Positions 33,600-44,989 of a stretch of DNA of 64,000 nucleotides are shown piece by piece. Both the position numbers and the translations under genes were made by a program. The notes under the pieces are model-generated. The model saw only the letters and a list, made by a program, of their open reading frames with translations, was not told the origin of the DNA and ran no database searches. Source of the stretch: Diphasiastrum complanatum (taxonomy: Eukaryota > Streptophyta > Lycopodiopsida > Lycopodiales > Lycopodiaceae). Location of the stretch: positions 24,867,367 to 24,931,366 of the forward strand of contig CM055098.1 of the NCBI GenBank assembly GCA_029204225.1, in the 5' to 3' direction. How positions within the stretch are numbered: position 1 is the first letter of the stretch; each line of letters begins with the position of its first letter.

Positions 33600-34378
33600 T
33601 GTTAGAAATGGTAAACTCCTGCAACTTTTCCGCAACAAAAACACGAAGCGAAGGTCGAACGGAGAACAATTCACAAAAGTCAATGTGCCTTGACTCGAAG
33701 GACGAACGATTCACGAATCGTAAACATACCTCTAGGACCGCAACCGCAAAGGGACACAAAACGAAAAGATACGAAAGAAACGAAAAGAACAAAAGCAAAC
33801 GAAGGAAATGAAACAAACGAAGGAGAATCTTTCGAGCTGCCAGTTGGTAGCTCAATGGGCTTGGAGTCGTAGACTTCACGCTCAACTGAAACGAGTAGCA
33901 ACGACGGGGAGTAAGCGATTAGTTGATTAGCGTTAACTAGTCTTGCGTTTAGCTATATTGTCAACTCCACACAGTGGAGATATAAACTATCCTTTCTGGA
34001 TTAGAATTAGAATAGACAGAATTTCTGTAAGAGACAGTGAGAGATGTAGCGAGTAGAGCTGAAAAGAAAAATACTAGAAACAAAAGAGTTGTGCATGAAA
34101 GTCTGCCAATGAGTAGAACACAACGAAAGAGTAGAGCACCAGGCCGCCAACGAGCGAGACACTGACGATCTTGCTTTAAAAATCAAACTCATAATTAATT
34201 GCTCTATTTTTCGTGCATCTCCTTGTCTTGTGTCATTTGTCTTGATTGCTAGAATAGAATGTGTTCTGTGATGTGCAGTCGCGTGTCTAGGTTCTTGTGA
34301 AGCTTCCGCACAAAAGAAAATTCAAAGACACAAAATCGTTTGCGAATACGAAAACAAAAAAGACAAAGTTTCACAACA
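33600..34378 (+). repeat. 3' LTR of element C
   Basis: It starts TGTTAGAAATGG after the purine-rich AAGAGAAAG and ends TTTCACAACA. It is followed by the target duplication TTTTG at 34379-34383. Confidence 0.93.
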
Positions 34379-34437
34379 TTTTGACCCTTTGTAGAATCTG
34401 ACACTGTCAACTCCGAATCTTTCGATACTGTATTGAC

Positions 34438-34543
34438 TTTAATTTGGGTGTTTTGATTGGTCCATGTGTAAGAAAAAATTGAGAAAAAAAATTTTAAAAA
34501 ATCTTTACAAAGGGTCTTTTTTGGATTTAGAACTCCTCTAATG
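34438..34543 (+). repeat. Fragment of the inverted-repeat family, right end
   Basis: This matches 20480-20597, including GTGTTTTGATTGGTCCATGTG and the end AGAACTCCTCTAATG. It stops exactly where the minus-strand copia frame starts (34544), so this terminus marks a junction. DNA from 34384 to 34437 may be the rest of the element D LTR. Confidence 0.75.
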
Positions 34544-37500
34544 TTTGTTTCGTTTCAATGAAGCTGGTCTTCAACTCGTTTCTAGTGAGTAGGTCCCTTA
34601 TCAAATAGTACCTGATTGCAATGTATTTCATCCTTGAGTAAAACATAGGATCCTTCGTCAGGTGTATTGCAGAGGTGTTGTCCATCTGCAAGATTAGAGA
34701 CTCTCTAGTGCTCTCACCTAGTTCATCAAGGAACTGTTTGAACCATATAATTTTGTTGGCCATCTTCGTGCCTGCAACGTATTCAGCTTCGCAGGATGAC
34801 TGAGCTATGATGGTTTACTTCTTGCTAACCTAGAGAATCGCTCAGTTTGTTGCAATGGTACATCCTCCTAAGACACTGTTATAGTCGTCTTTGAGTGATG
34901 CCCAACTTGCATCAGTGTAGGAGTGCATCTTGAATCCTACATCGTGAGAATAACACAACCCATAGTCCTTCGTCTACTAAAGATACTGTAAGATTCGCTT
35001 CACGATCTTCCGACGTGCTAAGCCTAGATTTGTGCTGAATTGGCTCATTCTGAATATGGCATAAGCTATGTTGGGGCGTGTATTATCTGATAGATACATC
35101 AGAGACCCAATCAGCCTCCTGTAAGACGTGTGCTACATGATCTCTTTTTCTTCTTCAGTCCTCGAACAATCTTCGTTCTCATCAGGATTGTTCCTACAAG
35201 CATTGGATATTTGCCACTTTGCAATGTGTCATCCCAAAATCATCAAGGATTTTCTAGATGTACCTTGACTGATGAAGGTATTTCTTTTCCTTCATCATAG
35301 TCGTAGTCGATTTGCAAGCCTAGATAACAACTAGCTTCTCCTACATTTGTTATCCTGAACTGTTTCAAGATATCACTCTTCACTCTTACAATCAGCTCTT
35401 CACTTCTGCATAGTATCAGGGTGTCATCCACATACACGGCAACAATGATGATTTTCCCGTCTGTGATCCTTATATAAACATTGGGATCAGCCATTAGTGG
35501 TTCAAATCCCAAGGATCTCAGGGCATGATCTTTCTTCTTATACCATTGTTGTGTGAATTGCTTCAGACCATAGATACTTTTGTGCATTTCGCATGCATAG
35601 GTAGGAAGTGAGTCAGAAATGTAACCCGGAGGTTGATCCATGTGGACTTCTTCGTCTAGTTCGCCATGTAAAAATGTTGTCTTCTCATCAATGATGTGAA
35701 TCCTAAGGTCATATGTAGCTACATTTGCAAATCTTAGGCATAAGGACGCATGTTTCACCACTAGAGAGAAGGTCTCAGTGTAGTTGATCTCGTACTTCTG
35801 AGAGAATTCCTTCATTACAAGTCTAGCCTTTTATCTCGAAACATGTCCATTTGGTCCATACTTGAGCTTGTAAACCCATTTGCATTGTACAGTCTTTCGC
35901 TTGTCTGACATTGGTTGTAGTGTCCATACCTCATTCTTTTTCATGGATTCAATTTCTTCATTCATGGCTTGGATTCATTTGTCCTTGTTTGGACTATTGA
36001 TAGCTTTCTCGAATGTTTGTGATTCATCACTGAATCCACAAAAGTCTTCGGATGTTGAAGCCGAGCTGCCTGGGCACAAATCTTGTTGGCGCTCTCCTTT
36101 CTCTGGTTGATCTCTTGGGAGATTCTTCAAGTACGGCAATGCTCTTGTCTTTTTCTCTTCGGCTAGATCTGGAACCATATCTATTTATAGGAGTTGTAGC
36201 TGCAGGCAGGCTTGTGGTCCTTCCTGGTTTGATTTTTCGCTCACAGCTGTCGTGGCGTTCGAACATCTTCATCTGAGTGTTTGGGTTCTACTCCCTCTGT
36301 CATGGTTGGCAGGTCATAGTACTGCTTTTCTAAGACTTCATAGCTGGTAGAATCATTGTCAACCATTGTTTTGATCTCATCAAACTTGACGTCTCTGATA
36401 GTCTTCACTAGATTCGTTTGGCCATCATGCACCTTGCGGCCTCCATGAGTGTCCTATTTTTTTCTCTCAGTCACACCGTTGTGTTGTGGTGTGTAGGATG
36501 CAGTCCTTATATGAAGGATTCCTCGATCATTGTAGAAGTCAGTGAAGAGGTTTGAGATGTATTCTCCACTACGATCAGTTCTGATCTACTTCACCTTGCT
36601 TCTTGTGCATCTGATTTGTTGTGAATGAAGTAGACTCGCGCGAACTTGTTACAGTCATCAATGAAGGTGATGTAGTACTTCGAGCCTCCTACTGAGATCA
36701 CATCAAAAGGTCCACAGATGTCCGAGTGTACTAGCTCCAGAATCTTTGTTGTTCTGTAGGAGTTTATGGCGAAGGAGTTCGAGACATCTTCTCTTTCATG
36801 CATGCATCACATGTTGCCGAACTGGTTGCATTCGTGATGCTTACCCTGTGATAGCTCCATGCTAGCTTGCTTGATACAATGTCAGTGAGTTCATGTGGCA
36901 TAGTCTCCTGTGCCATATAACATCTGCAAAGTCATGGGATTGATGTGTTTGATCTGTCGGTAGGCATACCCTTAAATAATACAGGTTGTCCTTTCGTCTA
37001 CCTTGCATGATCCACGTATTGGTGCTGGCATCTTGTTTTGTTTGAAAACATCACACGCATCCCAACGTCTGTTATTCTTGCGACTGAAAGCAAGTCTTGC
37101 TATAGTGTGGGTACAAAGAGAACATCTTCTAGTCATCTATCTCTATCATTTATGTTGAGCCATAGCGAACCAATACCGTTCGCTTGATGTTTCAATCTGT
37201 CTCCAAGAACTACTTGATGGATCTACACTCCGAAAGTTAGACATTATCTGTCTTGATGTAATGAAGTGTGAGGTAGCTCCTGAGTCAAGGATTACCTCTT
37301 GTGTGTCAGATGTCGATGTTCCACACACATCTGTACAAAAATAAGCTGTCGAATTTTTGTTGTTTGATTTTTTTTCGCTCATCTTTGAGCTTTTTGGCTC
37401 TTTGACGTAGGATGAACTATTATTGTTCTCCCATTTGCCTTGAGGCTGCTTGTTCCTCGGGTTCTGATAGTAGTCCATAGCTGCATGACCCTTCTTGTGG

Positions 37501-38251
37501 CAGTGGATACACTCTATCTTTGGATTCAGCCAACACGAATCGACAGTGTGTCACGTTTGCATCTCACGCATACCTTCTTGTCGCCATTCTGGTGTTTCGG
37601 CTTTTCTTTGTTCTTCCATCTACCTTTGTTAGCTCCTTTTGTTTTCTGATCTTGATCCTACCTTTGATCTGACTCCCTTTTAGGCTTGAACTGCTTCTTT
37701 GAATTCTCCTTGTTATTGTAGAGAGTTTGGTCAGAAGCGTCCTTGTGATCAAGGTGTTCACGAACTTCAACTTTTTCTCGAATTTTGATCACTGCCTTTT
37801 CGAGTGTCATATCTGGCTGCGTGATTTCATTTGAAATCTGGTAAGCAATCTATCCCACATCTCTCTTGCATTGGAGAATGTCGCGAGGTCAAGCATTAGG
37901 CTATCTTCGATGGATGATGACAACAAGACTACTACCTTGTCGTTCTTTTCTCTCCATTCTCATAGCTCTTTTCCAGTGGTTGTAAGCATCTCTTTGGTGC
38001 CATCTACCCAGGGAAATAGCCCTTCTCCCTTTAGTATGAGAGAGGTCTTCACCTTCCATGCTAGGAAGTTGGACCTTGTTGAGTTGAGAATTGTGTAGAT
38101 CTTTGATTGCATGCTGCTTATTGATGCCATTGTTGTGAACTGTTCTTCAGTCTGTTTTTCTTGGTCTCTTGTTTTGAATGCTTATCTCTTGGATCCGATA
38201 GCTCTTAAGCTATATCAGCCCTTGGATATGAGTCTGACGTTCTGATACCAC
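34544..38251 (-). pseudogene. Ty1/copia element, family F copy 2, nearly full coding length
   Basis: Right to left: gag (about 38200-37500, with a SNFLAWKVKTSLILKGEGLF-like stretch) and a CHKKGHAAMD-type knuckle near 37500. Protease VILDSGATSHFITS is near 37290. The integrase (36430-36900) has TTKILELVHSDICGPF and YITFIDDCN, but a deletion removes sequence after MEAARCMM. The linker 36027-36432 has YYDLPTMTEG. RT 35243-35815 has TTFLHGELDEEVHMDQPPGY, YGLKQFTQQW and YVDDTLILCRS. The RNase H ends at 34527-34763. Multiple stops. It is cut at 34544 by the inverted-repeat terminus, so its 3' LTR is absent. Confidence 0.92.
38238..38250 (-). other. Primer-binding site (Met-tRNA type) of family F copy 2
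   Basis: The minus strand reads TGGTATCAGAACG one base after the LTR end (38252). It fits initiator Met-tRNA except near its 3' end. It fixes the orientation as minus. Confidence 0.85.
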
Positions 38252-38818
38252 TGATGACAGAATGAGGTCAGAAATGACACGAATTATGTTCTCTCTGATA
38301 TCACTGAAAGAAATTTGCAATAAGCTCGAATGTGAGTTCGATTCTGTTTACTAGTCTACTGCTAGCTACACTACAATCCTCCAGAGCATGGATAGGTATT
38401 GTTGACCTATGTTCTATTTACTAGCAGACTTTTGGACATCGGCTAACAACACTGTGCTGAGCTCATGTTGGCATTCAACCAAATTGATGTTCAACCTATT
38501 TTCTTGTTCTCAATCTGTTTATATTGATGGATAGAGAGAACATGTTTAAGTTGATCAGGGGTTACAAGATCGGCTGGTTAAGCACATTCTCCCAAATGGT
38601 CCATGGAGGAGTAATGTTATCCTTGTACTTTTCGAATCTCCTCTGTACTTTGAGGCGTGAAGATCCACCGCTTTTCGGTCTTCGTCTCTTCTTCACCCTT
38701 GGTCCTCGCCATTGAGCCTTTTGGTGTCCACGAACATTTCTTCTTCATGTTCAGGTATTCTTCAATCAATGAACATTTGACCGTCGTCCTCGAATCTTTG
38801 ATCTTCACATTTGGATAG
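38252..38818 (-). repeat. LTR of family F copy 2
   Basis: On the minus strand it ends CATTCTGTCATCA next to the primer site. Its body matches the LTR at 58252 onward: shared words include GTTCGTGGA, AAAGTACA(A/G)AGGAGAT and AAGTACAAGGA. The usual TG start is degenerate near 38818. About 567 bp. Confidence 0.82.
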
Positions 38819-38893
38819 CTCCCTTGCATTACATAATTGAGCTCTAAAGCTAGCAAAGCTTCGTGGCTTAAAACAAATTGCTTCTTCATCCGT
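38819..38893 (-). pseudogene. Pol 3' end of a second family F copy
   Basis: On the minus strand the reading KQFVLSHEALLALELNYVMQ and a purine tract ATGCAAGGGAG lie upstream of the LTR. They align with the pol end and purine tract at 58185-58251 (EQIVSSHKAMIF). So this LTR has internal sequence on both sides. The fragment ends near 38893, where similarity is lost. Confidence 0.75.
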
Positions 38894-39069
38894 CAAACGT
38901 ACATGCAATACTCCATATGTCTCAATTAGAGTGTCTAGGTCCTCTCAAGGTAATTAGTCACAAACAAGCCTCAACATAGAATCAAATCTCGGTGTGACCA
39001 ATAACCTTGAATATCCGAGGGCTGGTCTCTCATATTAGGACTATTCCATGTCCTTAGCTGAATACGACC

Positions 39070-39072
<3 letters not shown>

Positions 39073-39157
<85 letters not shown>
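39073..39157 (+). repeat. (CT)n microsatellite
   Basis: About 85 bp of uninterrupted CT. The RE/SL dipeptide frames here are artefacts. Confidence 0.98.
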
Positions 39158-39161
<4 letters not shown>

Positions 39162-39349
39162 AGCCTACCATGGTTACAAGTCGAGTTTGAAGCACCTTTG
39201 TGTGTTCAAATGTCTATGCTACATGCAAATCCCTTCTAACCTAACAAAGAAACGTGATCTTGTAAGCTGTAAGAATATCTTCATTGGATATTTAGCTTCA
39301 CACAATGCTTACTGAATTTATCATGTCGAGTCAGGACAAATATCAGTCG

Positions 39350-40310
39350 GTTGAGATGTAGTCTTCTTGGAAGACAAATTCTATGATTTCAAGCAGAAGC
39401 AACCAATGCAAGAGTTCTCCATTTACCATCGATAGGCCTCAACCTTCGAAAGTTCCTACACCAATCAAGGTATCAGTCATGCAACAAGGAGAGTCTCATC
39501 TACTCAGCAATTGACAAATGCTCAAAGATCTATTCGAATTTGACAAGAACTTGATTGATTCGTCCCTCAAATATCAGTCATGACGAACATGCCCCAGTAG
39601 TAGAAGCCTTGTTGAGTTCAAATGAAAACAATTGGCATATAGCCATGAACACTGAGCACAATTTTTTGATGAAGAACAAGACTTGGAGTCTTGTCAACCC
39701 TGTTTTGAATGTCTGACACTAAGTGGATTTTTAAGTTGAAGCTCAACCTAGATGGATCTGTATCTAGATGGAAAGCTTGACTAGTGGTGAAAGGCTATGA
39801 ACAAGTATATGAGATAGATTACATTGAGGCCTTTAGTCTAGTGATAAAGCATCAATGTATTTGCACATTATTGGCTGTAGCAGCTAAAGAAAATCTGGAC
39901 ATTTATCAAATGGACATCCAAACAACATTCTTTAATGGATATATACAAGAAGCCATCTATATCTATCAATCGAAAGGTGATGTCCTTCAAGGCTAATATC
40001 ACAAGGTTTGTAAGTTGCATAAACCCTCTATGGGTTAAATCAAGATCCTCGAGCCCAGTTCAATAGAATCAATCGATTCTTGTTGTAGCATCAATTTACT
40101 TCTAGTTATGTAGATTTGAATGTGTATCTGCAGTACATAGGCTCTAGGTATGTTATGATGACACTATATGTTGATGATTCATTAATCATCTGAAATTCGA
40201 ATTAGCTACTGCATGAGATAGAAGCTCTACTTTCAAAGACATTCAAAATGTTTGATTCGGGCCCAGTACACAACCTACTCGGCATGGAGATCACAAGAGG
40301 CAAATGGTCA
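39350..40310 (+). pseudogene. Ty1/copia RT fragment, heavily decayed
   Basis: It starts with VVFLEDKFYDF, the integrase-RT linker. It then has MNTEHNFLMKNKTWSLVN at about 39645, a 39784-39996 frame with GYEQVYEIDYIEAFSLV and MDIQTTFFNGYIQEAIY, the phrase LYGLNQDPRAQFNRI near 40025, and the active site LYVDDSLII near 40168. Many stops and frameshifts make it one of the older copia pieces here. RNase H and LTR are not seen. Confidence 0.85.
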
Positions 40311-41345
40311 AAAAACATGATTTTTTGATGATTTTTGCACTCATTTTGGGGTTTTTCACAAAATTCATGGCTATTTTTTTGCATGCACGTTTTTAGAAGT
40401 GTAATGATGTTGTCCTAAGGCTGTCATGAAATTTGGCTAGGATTGTGGACACCATTAAGGGTCTCAAAAAGTCAAAAAATAGTGTATTTTTTTGTGGATT
40501 TTTGAGCTTGAATAACTCTCAAATGGTTGTATTAACCTATTGGATCTTTTTGCAACCTAAAAGATATGATGGATGTCCTCTGATTGGAGCCATCATGCAC
40601 CTAATTTGGTGTTGGGAGGCTTAGGCACCATTATCTTGAAGTTTTGCATGTTGAAGGAGTCCATAAATGCAATTTTTGCATGATTTGGGCTTATGGTTGC
40701 TTGTTGGACCTGATAGAACTTTAATGCCTCTCTAATGGACCTTATAAGAGTCCTTGTAACCTCTGATTGGATGATATATGGGCTAGAGATGGATTTTTGA
40801 GAATACCCCCTAGAAAAAGTGTGCCCTCCTACTGGAATTTCTAGTTGTTACAGTTTGCACGTGTGAATCCTATGTTGCAGGTTGACATGGTAGGTGTCTT
40901 TTAGACCTCCTCTCCCTCTGTATTGTGCTTTACAATGACCAAATCGGAATCCTGGAGCAAACATTATGCTCATCCAAATCGGAGTCCTAGAGCAAAAGTT
41001 TGGCAACTTTTAGACTAAAATTTGAAAATTTTCCAAAATGTTCTAATTGCATGCATGCATGTAAGTCAGTATAGTACTTTTCTAGTAATGAAAATGTTTG
41101 GATGAACTTGTATGCATGTTTGGAGGCATAATAGATGGTGGTACAGTAGATTGATCAGCGTAATTTCACGCTAGAATACAGTTTCATAATAAGCTAGTCG
41201 AAAGCAAATTTCTCAGTCACTAGGTGTTTTAAGTAAAATTCTTAGATTTTTTGAAATCAGTGCATGAGAGAGAGAGAGAGATGGTTCTTGGAAGGAGGCT
41301 CCTGAGAGCGGGAGGAGGTCCCTTTGAATTAGGACATGGGGACTA
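40311..41345. other. Unassigned AT-rich stretch
   Basis: Long T-rich runs and no coding frame of note. A short GAGAGAGAGA run is near 41268. Nothing else is seen. Confidence 0.4.
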
Positions 41346-41353
41346 ATGTATAT

Positions 41354-41479
41354 GCATGGGGCAGATGCATACATCTTCATCCCCATGCATGCATCTAAAA
41401 TTTGTAGTTAGTTTTTTGAAAAAGTTACATGGGTAGGAGGATGCACACCCATGCCACCATGGGTGCATCCTCCTACCCC
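41354..41479. other. Two adjacent DNA hairpins
   Basis: Hairpin 1: GCATGGGG (41354-41361) pairs with CCCCATGC (41381-41388). Hairpin 2: the left arm 41431-41453 (GGGTAGGAGGATGCACACCCATG without its full partner) pairs with the right arm 41458-41479, interrupted only by a 2-nt bulge, with a 4-nt CCAC loop. The stem of hairpin 2 is over 20 bp. The role is unknown: it may be a transposon end, an extrusion-prone site or a small-RNA precursor. Confidence 0.75.
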
Positions 41480-42232
41480 ATACATAGGCACAAATGTGAC
41501 ACACAAATATCTTTATATATATAGATAAATGCAAAGTGAACTTTACATGTAAACAGCAAAAGAACAATCAATAACGACTAATTCTTACTACTTACTTCAC
41601 CTACACAGTCCAAATGTCTGTTCATATCACAACATACATATTCATCAAGAAAACTACAGAGATCACTCTCTAACTACATTACAAAAAGAAGGCAAAATCT
41701 TCAACCCCAAGCAGAGCTTTGATTACAAAACAATCTAGTTGATAATATCCTGTTTTGACACATGGGATTTACGTTGGTGCCAACCGAATTCTCTGCATAC
41801 AGAGCTGTAGCATCAGGACCTTGAAATTAGAGTTTTCTAATTGCAAAGAACTACTTGTTCACTAAACTGTAAGTAATGTTAAATATTCAAAATCTGCAGA
41901 TTCTTTGCAGGACAAAAAATGATCAAATGACAATCAGTTTATTACATGTTCCATGTAGATGCTTACCACCTTGAAAAACAAAGCACAGCTAGGGGAAAAT
42001 CCTCATCTACTATTCAGTCCCATCATATTATTCAATACTTCAGCAATATTTTGAATCGGAATGCAAAGTCAGTCTTTGTAGTTGCAAACATGCATTCAAA
42101 AGCATTTGCACTCTTTCTGAGTGCGAACATGTATATTCATGATCCAGATCAAAATTACTGTAGATCCATTGAAAAATACAGCATAAACTTCGCTCATAAA
42201 ACTTTGCATCAAGATAGGAAGAAAAATTGAAT
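41480..42232. other. Unassigned stretch downstream of the LEA-like exon
   Basis: If the LEA-like gene is real, its later exons or 3' untranslated region would lie here on the minus strand. I see no clear exon. Confidence 0.3.
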
Positions 42233-42781
42233 CTAATTACCTTTGTCATACATATGTTGCTGAGAATTCTCGTTTGTAGGAGATTTACTTCCAAGAATGG
42301 AGCTGACAGCATCTGTGACATGAGACAATATCCCTTTCATTGGTGCGGCACTTGTGTCCTCGGGAGTCTCTGTGGTTTTGGAGCTGAATCCTGCAACAAT
42401 AGAATCTTTGATATGGGAAGGACTTAAGAGCTGCGTGACCTTCTCTAAGAGGGCTTGATCATCTTCTCTTGGTTGGATGAGGAAGATAGTAGAATTCTTG
42501 GCAGAAACAGCTCCACCTGAAATAGGACTGTCCAAATTCTACGCGACATTCTCCCCCTTGTCAAGAGTGGGCTCCTCATTGGGCGAGGCATACCCTATAT
42601 TGAAGGCCAAGGTATCTTTGACAGAAGCTGCTGAGTCCATAATTTTCTGAGTAACACCTTTCTGTTCTGAATAAACAGGCTTTGAGACTACAATATCTTC
42701 AGGAGTCGATGATGAGCTGAGAGGTCCACTGGTGTTAGGACGATCGACTTTGCTTTGCAGGCTCAAAATTACCTCCAACAA
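42233..42781 (-). pseudogene. LEA / CAP160 (RD29-like) stress-protein exon with one in-frame stop
   Basis: One minus-strand frame runs from about 42781 to 42235, interrupted only by TAG at about 42536-42538. It is hydrophilic and Ser/Thr/Lys/Glu-rich. Repeated segments resemble the LEA-type 11-mers and G-Y box of RD29/LTI65/CAP160 proteins: MDSAASVKDTLAFNIGYASP, and further on ILSHVTDAVSSILGSKSP. Such proteins accumulate in desiccation or cold. An upstream stop lies just before the start of similarity, so an earlier exon is likely. The end AAAG|GTAATT could be a splice donor. It may be a pseudogene, or the TAG may lie in a short intron. Confidence 0.5.
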
Positions 42782-42789
42782 GCATTATG

Positions 42790-44650
42790 ATAGATTTTAC
42801 TGATTCTGTCCCCAACTTGGATTTTCTGGCGTTGTTTGGATCGTCGTAGAATGATCAATGGATGCATCAGATGACTGCATGCAATTGCCGAAAAGATACA
42901 ATATGGGATTAGGGTTTTTGGATAGCGTTTTTGGTTACGGGTCTTGGATTAGGGTTTTTGGATCTATAGGAGGCCGATCCGATTGGTATTGAATGGCTTT
43001 AGACCATATGACTTTTGAACGAACGAACTATGCAAGTCCACAATACCTTAGTGAACATGTCGATATAGTTTGTTTGGCCCAAAAAGACCCTAAGGCTATT
43101 TCATATGCAATAGTGCTCGTTTGAAAAAGAAAATGAGTTGTTTTGGTTAGTGTTGGCTCATCAGTGGCAGGGACAACTTATACAACCAAAATATCATCCT
43201 TAATAGTTTAGTGTAAAGAATTTCACATAGCTAATTCAACATATATGGTGGAAGGAAACATAATCATGTACGTAAAGTTCATATACGTATATGCTATTGT
43301 TTTTCAACTTTAAGCTTTTGAAGAGTAAATAAATGTGCGTACCATCTCGAAGCTATGTTTATTACTCCATTGTTCAAATTGACAATGACGTTGTTAGTCT
43401 TCACAGACACAATGTTTGTCACATCATAAACGTACAACAAAACCTCATACATGATGATGGAAATGTGCCTGCATTCAAAAGAAGAAAAAGAAGGTGAAGG
43501 TGTGCAGAAATGTGGAAGCAGCAGTAGCTGATAACGATGATGATGTTGCATCACCACGCATCATTTGTGTTTATGTGGCACAGCTAGAACGATCGAGGAG
43601 GGGTCATCGAGAACAAATATAGAGTAATAGTAAAATGGCATGGGAAGAAGAGGAAGACATCGCGGAAGGAGGCCCTCTTCTAGAACAACAAATGACGGAG
43701 ACCAAAGGAGCTAGAGGCCTGGAGCGATGGAGGCTGCAGCTATGGAGGCCACGTGGCTGGAGTGATGATGGAGGCCAGACTCGGGAATTGATCTTGGCCC
43801 TATGTCAATGATCTTGTTCTTGCAAAGAAAATAAGAAAAATTGAAAGCAAAAAATATGTGGTTCCTACTCTGTCAACAACATCAAAACCATCGGAGAACA
43901 TAATGGAATAAGTGAGAAAAACAATCATCTATGCAGAAAGCCTAAGTATGTTGTTGTGGATAAAAGACGATTCATGGATTGTTATTGTGAAAGGTCCAAA
44001 GGCGATGCAAGGAGTAACAAATCCTAATCGAGTGGACTTTGAAGCATTATAAGGGTGATGAGGAGAAATTAGAATGGTTAATCTGAGATGACAGTTCCTT
44101 AAGGCTCATATTCTTGTTTATTCCTGTTGGAACACGAAATAGAAAACAACACCTTTGAAGAGGGGCATGGATCTTCCCATTGTAATGGAGCACAGGTGAG
44201 ATGGAAGCTAAAGATAGATCAAATACTTGTCCGAAGGAAGCTGGCCTTCATAACACATTCAAATGGCATGCATTTCCAAAAGAGCAAAATGAGCGTCAAA
44301 TGCTCATGATAATATCGATGCAGAGGACAAACTTGAACGTGCTGCTTCAAACACATTCCTCCCACAATTTCACATTACTGTGGACATGTTGTTTGCCTCG
44401 GAAGTTTTCTACCATATAAAGATTCACTCACTCTCATGCAAGTACGGCAAATATGCTGCTGTCAATACACAAAAATATAATCAACTGCCCTGGATACTCC
44501 AATTTCAAAAGATAAAACTTCAATATGTTGTTAATCTAGAAAAATCAAATATTGATGTTAATCCAATATTGTCAAAAATCATAGATGGAGGCTGGCAAGG
44601 CATCCTCCTTTCACAAAATTTTGGTCAAAGTAGGTGATACCTGTGACATC
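42790..44650. other. Unassigned stretch upstream of the LEA-like exon
   Basis: It contains a duplicated phrase GGGATTAGGGTTTTTGGAT / GGATTAGGGTTTTTGGAT at 42904 and 42946. Frames at 43294-43557 and 44127-44637 have no recognisable content. It may include the promoter and first exon of the LEA-like gene, but no signal is convincing. Confidence 0.35.
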
Positions 44651-44657
44651 ATGTAGC

Positions 44658-44855
44658 TCACCCCCAGCCTCCATCATGTGGCACCAGCCTTGAGACTGCT
44701 CTTTTGAAATTGTGTTTGACTAAGTTGCCCATTATGCGTCCCTTCACGGCTTCCATCTCTTTTTCTAGCCTCTTCTTCTCTTCATCATCCACCTCAGGCA
44801 AGAGTTGGCATGCTAGCAACACCCTCTTGTTGTGGATTTTGCATATTCCCAACAA
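44658..44855 (-). CDS. Unrecognised charged frame, possible exon
   Basis: 65 residues including KKRLEKEMEAVKGRIMGNLV, a helical Lys/Glu stretch. No family recognised. It lies just beyond the gypsy integrase fragment and could be gypsy-derived or a host exon. Confidence 0.25.
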   Translation of the reverse strand: MLGICKIHNKRVLLACQLLPEVDDEEKKRLEKEMEAVKGRIMGNLVKHNFKRAVSRLVPHDGGWG

Positions 44856-44989
44856 TTCATATCTCTCTCTCTATGTATCGCGAGGAATGGGTGGATCGTG
44901 TCTGAGGCAACAAGGGGCAGGCAGGTAGGCGGCTCTCTCCCAGGAGGAATATAAAGTCATTAATAGCATACAAAGCTGAGTGGTGAGGT

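Larger units (their letters stand above)
28888..34378 (+). mobile_element. Complete but decayed Ty1/copia element (element C)
   Basis: The element is 5491 bp, flanked by the 5-bp duplication TTTTG (28883-28887 and 34379-34383). The LTRs are 766 and 779 bp, both TG...CA. The primer site follows the 5' LTR directly, and AAGAGAAAG precedes the 3' LTR. The interior has the full copia order: gag, protease, integrase, RT, RNase H, but with several stops and frameshifts. The LTRs differ by roughly 10% over the first 165 bp compared by eye, so the insertion is old relative to the 5.1-kb element. It lies within the 3' LTR of element D. A solo LTR of the same family is at 49122-49882. Confidence 0.95.

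Noticed and set aside
35499-35510. GGTTCAAATCCC, a tRNA T-arm-like string
   Set aside because: It is part of the copia RT coding sequence on the other strand and no cloverleaf can be built around it.
41431-41479. Calling the hairpins microRNA genes
   Set aside because: Shape alone is not enough; there is no expression evidence, and the 4-nt loop of the 41.4-kb hairpin is atypical.
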